Origin: Liolophura sinensis
Lineage: Eukaryota > Mollusca > Polyplacophora > Chitonida > Chitonidae
DNA: 64,000 bases
Assembly (NCBI RefSeq): GCF_032854445.1
Contig: NW_027018009.1
Span: forward strand, 62,001-126,000
Direction of reading: 5' to 3'
A program made the translations under genes and the position numbers. How positions within the stretch are numbered: position 1 is the first letter of the stretch; each line of letters begins with the position of its first letter. Below are positions 39,901 through 52,786 of the stretch, in pieces. The notes beneath the pieces were generated by a model. It ran no database searches. It had not been told where the DNA came from and saw only the letters and a program-made list of their open reading frames with translations.

Positions 39901-42900
39901 TGGTCATTACTATATTCAACTTTTGACTATAAGTTATGTGCCCTTCGGTAGCCCAGAAGACCTGAAATCTTTGGGCCAAGCCCATTTAACTCACCCAGCA
40001 ATTGTCTTCCATCTAAGTACAGGACAATCTCAATGTCTTTATCTACGTGTAGAAAAACCACACCATTTGTACATGAAAAACACAAGGTACTTGATACAGT
40101 CTGCTGTAAAAAGTACAACTGAACACTGACCCACTTCAGTAAGGTGCCAAAAGATGCGGAATGGAGCCAGGCATCGGTAGCTGTTGAAAAATTGCAAATT
40201 TCCCTGGTTTCCATGGAGTAAGAGCCGTTGCTGGGCACGTGATTATGACATAAATGATCATTCAATTGCCACTACAGCCCAAAGTATTAGTCGGAGAGCA
40301 ACGCGGTTTGCACCATTCGATTTGTCGTCACAAAATACGTCGGATTAGTCTCTTACCAGCAGCACTGGAACAGTTTTTCCACTTTTGCATTTTTAACTGG
40401 TCTTTTTGTTAATTGAAATCGGCTACACTGTACTCTGTACAATCGTGACTGGTCATTACTATATTCAACTTTTGACTATAAGTTATGTGCCCTTCGGTAG
40501 CCCAGAAGACCTGAAATCTTTGGGCGAAGCCCATTTAACTCACCCAGCAATTGTCTTACTTCTAAGTCCAAGACAATCTCAATGTCTTTATCTACGTGTA
40601 GAAAAACCACACCATTTGTACATAAAAAACACAAGGTACTTGATACAGTCTGCTGTGAAAAGTACAACTAAACACTGACCCACATTTATAAGGTGCCAAA
40701 AGATGCGGAATTGGGCCAGGCATCGGCAGCTGTTAAAAAATTGCAAATATCCCTGGTTTCCATGGAGTAAGAGCCGTTGCTGGGCACGTGATTATGACAT
40801 TAATATTCATTGAACTGTCGCTACAGCCAAAAGTATTGGTCGGAGAGCAACGCGGATTGCACCATTCGATTTCTCGTCACAAAATACGTCGGATTAGTCT
40901 CTTACCAGCAGCACTGGAACAGTTTTTCCACTTTTGCATTTTTGCCTGGTCTTTTTGTTAATTGAAATCGGCTACACTGTACTATGTACCATCGCGACTG
41001 GTCATTGCTATATTCAACTTTTGACTATAAGTTATGTGCCCTTCGGTAGCCCAGAAGACGTCAAATCTTTGGGCTAAGCCCATTTAACTCACCCAGCAAT
41101 TGCCTTACTTCTAAGTCGAAGACAATCTCAATGTCTTTATCTACGTGTAGAAAAACCACACCATTTGTACATAAAAAAAACACAAGGTACTTGATACAGT
41201 CTGCTTTAAAAAGTAGAACTAAACACTGACCCACATTTATAAGGTGCCAAAAGATGCGGAATTGGGCCAGGCATCGGTAGCTGTTGAAAAATTGCAAATT
41301 TCCCTGGTTTCCATGGAGTAAGAGCCGTTGCTGGGCACGTGATTATGACATAAATGATCAATCAATTGTTACTACAGCCCAAAGTATTAGTCGGAGAGCA
41401 ACGCGGTTTGCACCATTCGATTTGTCGTCACAAAATACGTCGGATTAGTCTCTTACCAGCAGCACTGGAACAGTTTTTCCACTTTTGCATTTATACCTGG
41501 TCTTTTTGTTAATTGAAATCGGCTACACTGTACTCTGTACAATCGCGACTGGTCATTACTATATTCAACTTTTGACTATAAGTTATGTGCCCTTCGGTAG
41601 CCCAGAAGACCTGAAATCTTTGGGCCAAGCCCATTTAACTCACCCAGCAATTGTCTTCCATCTAAGTACAGGACAATCTCAATGTCTTTATCTACGTGTA
41701 GAAAAACCACACCATTTGTACATGAAAAACACAAGGTACTTGATACAGTCTGCTGTAAAAAGTACAACTAAACACTGACCCACTTCAGTAAGGTGCCAAA
41801 AGATGCGGAATGGAGCCAGGCATCGGTAGCTGTTGAAAAATTGCAAATTTCCCTGGTTTCCATTAAGTAAGAGCCGTTGCTGGGCACGTGATTATGACAT
41901 AAATGATCATTCAATTGCCACTACAGCCCAAAGTATTAGTCGGAGAGCAACGCGGTTTGCACCATTCGATTTGTCGTCACAAAATACGTCGGATTAGTCT
42001 CTTACCAGCAGCACTGGAACAGTTTTTCCACTTTTGCATTTATACCTGGTCTTTTTGTTAATTGAAATCGGCTACACTGTACTCTGTACAATCGCGACTG
42101 GTCATTACTATATTCAACTTTTGACTATAAGTTATGTGCCCTTCGGTAGCCCAGAAGACCTGAAATCTTTGGGCGAAGCCCATTTAACTCACCCAGCAAT
42201 TGTCTTACTTCTAAGTCGAAGACAATCTCAATGTCTTTATCTACGTGTAGAAAAACCACACCATTTGTACATAAAAAAACACAAGGTACTTGATACAGTC
42301 TGCTGTAAAAAGTACAACTGAACACTAACCCACTTCAGTAAGGTACCAAAAGATGCGGAATTGAGCCAGGCATCGGCAGCTGTTGAAAAATTGCAAATAT
42401 CCCTGGTTTCCATGGAGTAAGAGCTGTTGCTGGGCACGTGATTATGACATTAATATTCATTGAATTGTCGCTACAGCCAAAAGTATTGGTCGGAGAGCAG
42501 CGCGGATTGCACCATTCGATTTCTCGTCACAAAATACGTCGGATTAGTCTCTTACCAGCAGCACTGGAACAGTTTTTCCACTTTTGCATTTTTGCCTGGT
42601 CTTTTTGTTAATTGAAATCGGCTACACTGTACTATGTACCATCGCGACTGGTCATTACTATGTTCAACTTTTGACTATAAGTTATGTGCCCTTCGGTAGC
42701 CCAGAAGACGTCAAATCTTTGGGCCAAGCCCATTTAACTCACCCAGCAATTGTCTTACATCTAAGTACAGGACAATCTCAATGTCTTTATCTACATGTAG
42801 AAAAACCACACCATTTGTACATGAAAAACACAAGGTACTTGATACAGTCTGCTGTAAAAAGTACAACTGAACACTGACCCACTTTAGTAAGGTGCCAAAA

Positions 42901-43018
42901 GATGAGGAATGGAGTCAGGCATCGGTAGCTGTTGAAAAATTGCAAATTTCTCTGGTTTCCATGGAGTAAGAGCCGTTGCTGGGCACGTGATTATGACATA
43001 AATGATCAATCAATTGTC
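36971..43018. repeat. Higher-order unit Q (eleven monomers), copy 2
   Basis: Near-identical to 25,985-32,029. Differences are scattered single changes: CATGTTGAAAAACC at 37,298, AGTATGGTGCC at 37,938, an AAAAAACCACACC plus AAGGGTACTTG pair near 38,950-38,986, TTCAGTAAGG instead of ATTTATAAGG before 39,594, and CCATTAAGTAAG near 41,861. Together with the P copies it makes a 20-monomer superunit of about 10.99 kb. Confidence 0.88.
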
Positions 43019-45090
43019 ACTACAGCCCAAAGTATTAGTCGGAGAGCAACGCGGTTTGCACCATTCGATTTGTCGTCACAAAATACGTCGGATTAGTCTC
43101 TTACCAGCAGCACTGGAACAGTTTTTCCACTTTTGCATTTATACCTGGTCTTTTTGTTAATTGAAATCGGCTACACTGTACTCTGTACAATCGCGACTGG
43201 TCATTACTATATTCAACTTTTGACTATAAGTTATGTGCCCTTCGGTAGCCCAGAAGACCTGAAATTTTTGGGCGAAGCCCATTTAACTCACCCAGCAATT
43301 GTTTTACTTCTAAGTCCAAGACAATCTCAATGTCTTTATCTACGTGTAGAAAAACCACACCATTTGTACATAAAAAACACAAGGTACTTGATACAGTCTG
43401 CTGTAAAAAGTACAACTAAACACTGACCCACATTTATAAGGTGCCAAAAGATACGGAATTGGGCCAGGCATCGGTAGCTGTTGAAAAATTGCAAATTTCC
43501 CTGGTTTCCATGGAGTAAGAGCCGTTGCTGGGCACGTGATTATGACATAAATGATCATTCAATTGCCACTACAGCCCAAAGTATTAGTCGGAGAGCAACG
43601 CGGTTTGCACCATTCGATTTGTCGTCACAAAATACGTCGGATTAGTCTCTTACCAGCAGCACTGGAACAGTTTTTCCACTTTTGCATTTATACCTGGTCT
43701 TTTTGTTAATTGAAATCGGCTACACTGTACTCTGTACAATCGCGACTGGTCATTACTATATTCAACTTTTGACTATAAGTTATGTGCCCTTCGGTAGCCC
43801 AGAAGACCTGAAATCTTTGGGCGAAGCCCATTTAACTCACCCAGCAATTGTCTTACTTCTATGTCGAAGACAATCTCAATGTCTTTATCTACGTGTAGAA
43901 AAACCACACCATTTGTACATAAAAAAAACACAAGGTACTTGATACAGTCTGCTGTAAAAAGTACAACTGAACACTGACCCACTTCAGTAAGGTACCAAAA
44001 GATGCGGAATTGAGCCAGGCATCGGCAGCTGTTGAAAAAATGCAAATTTCCCTGGTTTCCATGGAGTAAGACCCGTTGCTACGCACGTGATTATGACATA
44101 AATGATCATTCAATTGTAGCTACAGCCAAAAGTATTGGTCGGAGAGCAACGCGGATTGCACCATTCGATTTCTTGTCACAAAATACGTCGGATTAGGCTC
44201 TTACTAGTAGCACTGGAACAGTTTTTCCACTTTTACATTTTTGCCTGGTCTTTTTGTTAATTGAAACCGGCTACACTGTACTATGTACCATCGCGACTGG
44301 TCATTACTATGTTCAACTTTTGACTATAAGTTATGTGCCCTTCGGTAGCCCAGAAGACGTCAAATCTTTGGGCCAAGCCCATTTAACTCACCCAGCAATT
44401 GTCTTACATCTAAGTACAGGACAATCTCAATTTCTTTATCTACGTGTAGAAAAACCACACCATTTGTACATAAAAAAAACACAAGGTACTTGATACAGTC
44501 TGCTGTAAAAAGTACAACTGAACACTGACCCACTTCAGTAAGGTGCCAAAAGATGAGGAATGGAGCCAGGCATCGGTAGCTGTTGAAAAATTGCAAATTT
44601 CCCTGGTTTCCATGGAGTAAGAGCCGTTGCTGGGCACGTGATTATGACATAAATGATCAATCAATTGTCACTACAGCCCAAAGTATTAGTCGGAGAGCAA
44701 CGCGGTTTGCACCATTCGATTTGTCGTCATAAAATACGTCGGATTAGTCTCTTACCAGCAGCACTGGAACAGTTTTTCCACTTTTGCATTTATACCTGGT
44801 CTTTTTGTTAATTGAAATCGGCTACACTGTACTCTGTACAATCGCGACTGGTCATTACTATATTCAACTTTTGACTATAAGTTATGTGCCCTTCGGTAGC
44901 CCAGAAGACCTGAAATTTTTGGGCCAAGCCCATTTAACTCACCCAGCAATTGTCTTACTTCTAAGTCCAAGACAATCTCAATGTCTTTATCTACGTGTAG
45001 AAAAACCACACCATTTGTACATAAAAAACACAAGGTACTTGATACAGTCTGCTGTAAAAAGTACAACTAAACACTGACCCACATTTATAA
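43019..45090. repeat. Linker monomers, also found near 57.4-59.4 kb
   Basis: About four monomers between Q copy 2 and the R units. From about 43,560 they match 57,850-60,170 at an offset of 14,289 (26 monomers). Diagnostic shared changes are TCTATGTCGAAGAC (43,858 and 58,147), TTCTTGTCAC followed by TTAGGCTCTTACTAG (44,171 and 58,460) and CGTCATAAAATACG (44,725 and 59,014). Confidence 0.82.
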
Positions 45091-48000
45091 GGTGCCAAAA
45101 GATGCGGAATTGGGCCAGGCATCGGCAGCTGTTAAAAAATTGCAAATATCCCTGGTTTCCATGGAGTAAGAGCCGTTGCTGGGCACGTGATTATGACATC
45201 AATATTCATTGAATTGTTGCTACAGCCAAAAGTATTGGTCGGAGAGCAACGCGGATTGCACCATTCGATTTCTCGTCACAAAATACGTCGGATTAACCTC
45301 TTACCAGCAGCACTGGAACAGTTTTTCCACTTTTGCGTTTTTGCCTGGTCTTTTTGTTAATTGAAATCGGCTACACTGTAATCTGTACAATCGCGACTGG
45401 TCATTACTATATTCAACTTTTGACTATAAGTTATGTGCCCTTCGGTAGCCCAGAAGACCTGAAATCTTTGGGCGAAGCCCATTTAACTCACCCAGCAATT
45501 GTCTTACATCTAAGTACAGGACAATCTCAATGTCTTTATCTACGTGTAGAAAAACCACACCATTTGTACATGAAAAACACAAGGTACTTGATACAGTCTG
45601 CTGTAAAAAGTACAACTGAACACTGACCGACTTCAGTAAGGTGCCAAAAGATGCGGAATGGAGCCAGGCATCGGTAGCTGTTGAAAAATTGCAAATTTCC
45701 CTGGTTTCCATGGAGTAAGAGCCGTTGCTGGGCACGTGATTATGACATAAATGATCATTCAATTGCCACTACAGCCCAAAGTATTAGTCGGAGAGCAACG
45801 CGGTTTGCACCATTCGATTTGTCGTCACAAAATACGTCGGATTAGTCTCTTACCAGCAGCACTGGAACAGTTTTTCCACTTTTGCATTTATACCTGGTCT
45901 TTTTGTTAATTGAAATCGGCTACACTGTACTCTGTACAATCGCGACTGGTCATTACTATATTCAACTTTTGACTATAAGTTATGTGCCCTTCGGTAGCCC
46001 AGAAGACCTGAAATCTTTGGGCGAAGCCCATTTAACTCACCCAGCAATTGTCTTACTTCTAAGTGCAAGACAATCTCAATGTCTTTATCTACGTGTAGAA
46101 AAAACCACACCATTTGTACATAAAAAAAACACAAGGTACTTGATACAGTCTGCTGTAAAAAGTACAACTGAACACTGACCCACTTCAGTAAGGTACCAAA
46201 AGATGCGGAATTGAGCCAGGCATCGGCAGCTGTTAAAAAATTGCAAATTTCCCTGGTTTCCATGGAGTAAGAGCCGTTGCTGGGCACGTGATTATGACAT
46301 AAATGATCATTCAATTGTAGCTACAGCCAAAAGTATTGGTCGGAGAGCAACGCGGATTGCACCATTCGATTTCTTGTCACAAAATACGTCGGATTAGTCT
46401 CTTACTAGTAGCACTGGAACAGTTTTTCCACTTTTACATTTTTGCCTGGTCTTTTTGTTAATTGAAACCGGCTACACTGTACTCTGTACAATCGCGACTG
46501 GTCATTACTATATTCAACTTTTGACTATAAGTTATGTGCCCTTCGGTAGCCCAGAAGACGTCAAATCTTTGGGTCAAGCCCATTTAACTCACCCAGCAAT
46601 TGTCTTACATCTAAGTACAGGACAATCCCAATGTCTTTATCTACGTGTAGAAAAACCACACCAATTGTACATGAAAAACACAAGGTACTTGATACAGTCT
46701 GCTGTAAAAAATACAACTAAACACTGACCCACATTTATAAGGTGCCAAAAGATGCGGAATTGGGCCAGGCATCGGCAGCTGTTAAAAAATTGCAAATATC
46801 CCTGGTTTCCATGGAGTAAGAGCCGTTGCTGGGCACGTGATTATGACATCAATGATTATTGAATTGTCGCTACAGCCAAAAGTATTGGTCGGAGAGCAAC
46901 GCGGATTGCACCATTCGATTTCTCGTCACAAAATACGTCGGATTAGCCTCTTACCAGCAGCACTGGAACAGTTTTTCCACTTTTGCATTTTTGCCTGGTC
47001 TTTTTGTTAATTGAAATCGGCTACACTGTAATCTGTACAATCGCGACTGGTCATTACTATATTCAACTTTTGACTATAAGTTATGTGCCCTTCGGTAGCC
47101 CAGAAGACCTGAAATCTTTGGGCCAAGCCCATTTAACTCACCCAGCAATTGTCTTACATCTAAGTAAAGGACAATCTCAATGTCTTTATCTACGTGTAGA
47201 AAAACCACACCATTTGTACATGAAAAACACAAGGTACTTGATACAGTCTGCTGTAAAAAGTACAACTGAACACTGACCCACTTCAGTAAGGTGCCAAAAG
47301 ATGCGGAATGGAGCCAGGCATCGGTAGCTGTTGAAAAATTGCAAATTTCCCTGGTTTCCATGGAGTAAGAGCCGTTGCTGGGCACGTGATTATGACATAA
47401 ATGATCATTCAATTGCCACTACAGCCCAAAGTATTAGTCGGAGAGCAACGCGGTTTGCACCATTCGATTTGTCGTCACAAAATACGTCGGATTAGTCTCT
47501 TACCAGCAGCACTGGAACAGTTTTTCCACTTTTGCATTTATACCTGGTCTTTTTGTTAATTGAAATCGGCTACACTGTACTCTGTACAATCGCGACTGGT
47601 CATTACTATATTCAACTTTTGACTATAAGTTATGTGCCCTTCGGTAGCCCAGAAGACCTGAAATCTTTGGGCGAAGCCCATTTAACTCACCCAGCAATTG
47701 TCTTACTTCTATGTCGAAGACAATCTCAATGTCTTTATCTACGTGTAGAAAAACCACACCATTTGTACATAAAAAAAACACAAGGTACTTGATACAGTCT
47801 GCTGTAAAAAGTACAACTGAACACTGACCCACTTCAGTAAGGTACCAAAAGATGCGGAATTGAGCCAGGCATCGGCAGCTGTTGAAAAAATGCAAATTTC
47901 CCTGGTTTCCATGGAGTAAGACCCGTTGCTACGCACGTGATTATAACATAAATGATCATTCAATTGTAGCTACAGCTAAAAGTATTGGTCGGAGAGCAAC

Positions 48001-48938
48001 GCGGATTGCACCATTCGATTTCTTGTCACAAAATACGTCGGATTAGTTTCTTACTAGTAGCACTGGAACAGTTTTTCCTCTTTTACATTTTTGCTTCGTC
48101 TTTTTGTTAATTGAAACCGGCTACACTGTACTATGTACAATCGCGACTGGTCATTACTATGTTCAACTTTTGACTATAAGTTATGTGCCCTTCGGTAGCC
48201 CAGAAGACGTCAAATCTTTAAGCTAAGCCCATTTAACTCACCCAGCAATTGCCTTACTTCTAAGTCCAAGACAATCTTAATGTCTTTATCTACGTGTAGA
48301 AAAACCACACCATTTGTATGTGAAAAACAAAAGGTACTTGATACAGTCTGCTGTAAAAAGTACAACTGAACACTGACCCACTTCAGTAAGGTGCCAAAAG
48401 ATGCAGAATTGAGCCAGGCATCGGCAGCTGTTTAAAAATTGCAAATTTCCCTGGTTTCCATGGAGTAAGAGCCGTTGCTGGGCACGTGATTATGACATCA
48501 ATGATCATTCATTTTTCACTACAGGCAAAAGTATTGGTCGGAGAGCAACGCGGATTGCACCATTCGATTTTTCGTCACAAAATACGTCGGATTAGCCTCT
48601 TACCAGCAGCACTGGAACAGTTTTTCCACTTTTGCATTTTTGCCTGGTCTTTTTGTTAATTGAAATCGGCTACACTGCACTCTGTACAATCGCGACTGGT
48701 CATTACTATATTCAAATTTTGACTATAAGTTATGTGCCCTTCGGTAGCCCAGAAGACGTCAAATCTTTCGGCTCAACCCATTTAACTCACCCAGCAATTG
48801 TCTTACTTCTAAGTCCAAGACAATCTCAATGTCTTTATCTACGTGTAGAAAAACCACACCATTTGTACATAAAAAACACAAGGTACTTGATACAGTCTGC
48901 TGTAAAAAGTACAACTAAACACTGACCCACATTTATAA
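45091..48938. repeat. Higher-order unit R (seven monomers), copy 1
   Basis: A 3,848-bp unit with monomers at 45,091, 45,640, 46,192, 46,741, 47,290, 47,841 and 48,390. It repeats directly at 48,939. Shared private changes include CTGACCGACTTC (45,621), TTTGCGTTTTTGCC (45,333), ACACCAATTGTAC (46,669), AAGTAAAGGAC (47,163), TTTAAGCTAAGCC (48,217) and TTTTTCACTACAGGC (48,512). Confidence 0.9.
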
Positions 48939-51900
48939 GGTGCCAAAAGATGCGGAATTGGGCCAGGCATCGGCAGCTGTTAAAAAATTGCAAATATCCC
49001 TGGTTTCCATGGAGTAAGAGCCGTTGCTGGGCACGTGATTATGACATCAATATTCATTGAATTGTCGCTACAGCCAAAAGTATTGGTCGGAGAGCAACGC
49101 GGATTGCACCATTCGATTTCTCGTCACAAAATACGTCGGATTAGCCTCTTACCAGCAGCACTGGAACAGTTTTTCCACTTTTGCGTTTTTGCCTGGTCTT
49201 TTTGTTAATTGAAATCGGCTACACTGTAATCTGTACAATCGCGACTGGTCATTACTATATTCAACTTTTGACTATAAGTTATGTGCCCTTCGGTAGCCCA
49301 GAAGACGTCAAATCTTTGGGCCAAGCCCATTTAACTCACCCAGCAATTGTCTTACATCTAAGTACAGGACAATCTCAATGTCTTTATCTACGTGTAGAAA
49401 AACCACACCATTTGTACATGAAAAACACAAGGTACTTGATACAGTCTGCTGTAAAAAGTACAACTGAACACTGACCGACTTCAGTAAGGTGCCAAAAGAT
49501 GCGGAATGGAGCCAGGCATCGGTAGCTGTTGAAAAATTGCAAATTTCCCTGGTTTCCATGGAGTAAGAGCCGTTGCTCGGCACGTGATTATGACATAAAT
49601 GATCATTCAATTGCCACTACAGCCCAAAGTATTAGTCGGAGAGCAACGCGGTTTGCACCATTCGATTTGTCGTCACAAAATACGTCGGATTAGTCTCTTA
49701 CCAGCAGCACTGGAACAGTTTTTCCACTTTTGCATTTATACCTGGTCTTTTTGTTAATTGAAATCGGCTACACTGTACTCTGTACAATCGCGACTGGTCA
49801 TTACTATATTCAACTTTTGACTATAAGTTATGTGCCCTTCGGTAGCCCAGAAGACCTGAAATCTTTGGGCGAAGCCCATTTAACTCACCCAGCAATTGTC
49901 TTACTTCTAAGTCGAAGACAATCTCAATGTCTTTATCTACGTGTAGAAAAACCACACCATTTGTACATAAAAAAAACACAAGGTACTTGATACAGTCTGC
50001 TGTAAAAAGTACAACTGAACACTGACCCACTTCAGTAAGGTACCAAAAGATGCGGAATTGAGCCAGGCATCGGCAGCTGTTAAAAAATTGCAAATTTCCC
50101 TGGTTTCCATGGAGTAAGAGCCGTTGCTGGGCACGTGATTATGACATAAATGATCATTCAATTGTAGCTACAGCCAAAAGTATTGGTCGGAGAGCAACGC
50201 GGATTGCACCATTCGATTTCTTGTCACAAAATACGTCGGATTAGTCTCTTACTAGTAGCACTGGAACAGTTTTTCCACTTTTACATTTTTGCCTGGTCTT
50301 TTTGTTAATTGAAACCGGCTACACTGTACTCTGTACAATCGCGACTGGTCATTACTATATTCAACTTTTGACTATAAGTTATGTGCCCTTCGGTAGCCCA
50401 GAAGACCTGAAATCTTTGGGTCAAGCCCATTTAACTCACCCAGCAATTGTCTTACATCTAAGTACAGGACAATCCCAATGTCTTTATCTACGTGTAGAAA
50501 AACCACACCAATTGTACATGAAAAACACAAGGTACTTGATACAGTCTGCTGTAAAAAATACAACTAAACACTGACCCACATTTATAAGGTGCCAAAAGAT
50601 GCGGAATTGGGCCAGGCATCGGCAGCTGTTAAAAAATTGCAAATATCCCTGGTTTCCATGGAGTAAGAGCCGTTGCTGGGCACGTGATTATGACATCAAT
50701 GATTATTGAATTGTCGCTACAGCCAAAAGTATTGGTCGGAGAGCAACGCGGATTGCACCATTCGATTTCTCGTCACAAAATACGTCGGATTAGCCTCTTA
50801 CCAGCAGCACTGGAACAGTTTTTCCACTTTTGCATTTTTGCCTGGTCTTTTTGTTAATTGAAATCGGCTACACTGTAATCTGTACAATCGCGACTGGTCA
50901 TTACTATATTCAACTTTTGACTATAAGTTATGTGCCCTTCGGTAGCCCAGAAGACCTGAAATCTTTGGGCCAAGCCCATTTAACTCACCCAGCAATTGTC
51001 TTACATCTAAGTAAAGGACAATCTCAATGTCTTTATCTACGTGTAGAAAAACCACACCATTTGTACATGAAAAACACAAGGTACTTGATACAGTCTGCTG
51101 TAAAAAGTACAACTGAACACTGACCCACTTCAGTAAGGTGCCAAAAGATGCGGAATGGAGCCAGGCATCGGTAGCTGTTGAAAAATTGCAAATTTCCCTG
51201 GTTTCCATGGAGTAAGAGCCGTTGCTGGGCACGTGATTATGACATAAATGATCATTCAATTGCCACTACAGCCCAAAGTATTAGTCGGAGAGCAACGCGG
51301 TTTGCACCATTCGATTTGTCGTCACAAAATACGTCGGATTAGTCTCTTACCAGCAGCACTGGAACAGTTTTTCCACTTTTGCATTTATACCTGGTCTTTT
51401 TGTTAATTGAAATCGGCTACACTGTACTCTGTACAATCGCGACTGGTCATTACTATATTCAACTTTTGACTATAAGTTATGTGCCCTTCGGTAGCCCAGA
51501 AGACCTGAAATCTTTGGGCGAAGCCCATTTAACTCACCCAGCAATTGTCTTACTTCTATGTCGAAGACAATCTCAATGTCTTTATCTACGTGTAGAAAAA
51601 CCACACCATTTGTACATAAAAAAAACACAAGGTACTTGATACAGTCTGCTGTAAAAAGTACAACTGAACACTGACCCACTTCAGTAAGGTACCAAAAGAT
51701 GCGGAATTGAGCCAGGCATCGGCAGCTGTTGAAAAAATGCAAATTTCCCTGGTTTCCATGGAGTAAGACCCGTTGCTGGGCACGTGATTATAACATAAAT
51801 GATCATTCAATTGTAGCTACAGCTAAAAGTATTGGTCGGAGAGCAACGCGGATTGCACCATTCGATTTCTTGTCACAAAATACGTCGGATTAGTTTCTTA

Positions 51901-52786
51901 CTAGTAGCACTGGAACAGTTTTTCCACTTTTACATTTTTGCTTCGTCTTTTTGTTAATTGAAACCGGCTACACTGTACTATGTACAATCGCGACTGGTCA
52001 TTACTATGTTCAACTTTTGACTATAAGTTATGTGCCCTTCGGTAGCCCAGAAGACGTCAAATCTTTAAGCTAAGCCCATTTAACTCACCCAGCAATTGCC
52101 TTACTTCTAAGTCCAAGACAATCTTAATGTCTTTATCTACGTGTAGAAAAACCACACCATTTGTATGTGAAAAACAAAAGGTACTTGATACAGTCTGCTG
52201 TAAAAAGTACAACTGAACACTGACCCACTTCAGTAAGGTGCCAAAAGATGCAGAATTGAGCCAGGCATCGGCAGCTGTGTAAAAATTGCAAATTTCCCTG
52301 GTTTCCATGGAGTAAGAGCCGTTGCTGGGCACGTGATTATGACATCAATGATCATTCATTTTTCACTACAGGCAAAAGTATTGGTCGGAGAGCAACGCGG
52401 ATTGCACCATTCGATTTTTCGTCACAAAATACGTCGGATTAGCCTCTTACCAGCAGCACTGGAACAGTTTTTCCACTTTTGCATTTTTGCCTGGTCTTTT
52501 TGTTAATTGAAATCGGCTACACTGCACTCTGTACAATCGCGACTGGTCATTACTATATTCAAATTTTGACTATAAGTTATGTGCCCTTCGGTAGCCCAGA
52601 AGACGTCAAATCTTTCGGCTCAACCCATTTAACTCACCCAGCAATTGTCTTACTTCTAAGTCCAAGACAATCTCAATGTCTTTATCTACGTGTAGAAAAA
52701 ACCACACCATTTGTACATAAAAAACACAAGGTACTTGATACAGTCTGCTGTAAAAAGTACAACTAAACACTGACCCACATTTATAA
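48939..52786. repeat. Higher-order unit R (seven monomers), copy 2
   Basis: Tandem duplicate of copy 1 at an offset of 3,847-3,848, with all seven subtypes in the same order. Small differences: GCTCGGCACG at 49,575, GCTGGGCACG instead of GCTACGCACG near 51,775, and an extra A in AAAAAACCACACC near 52,694. Confidence 0.9.
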
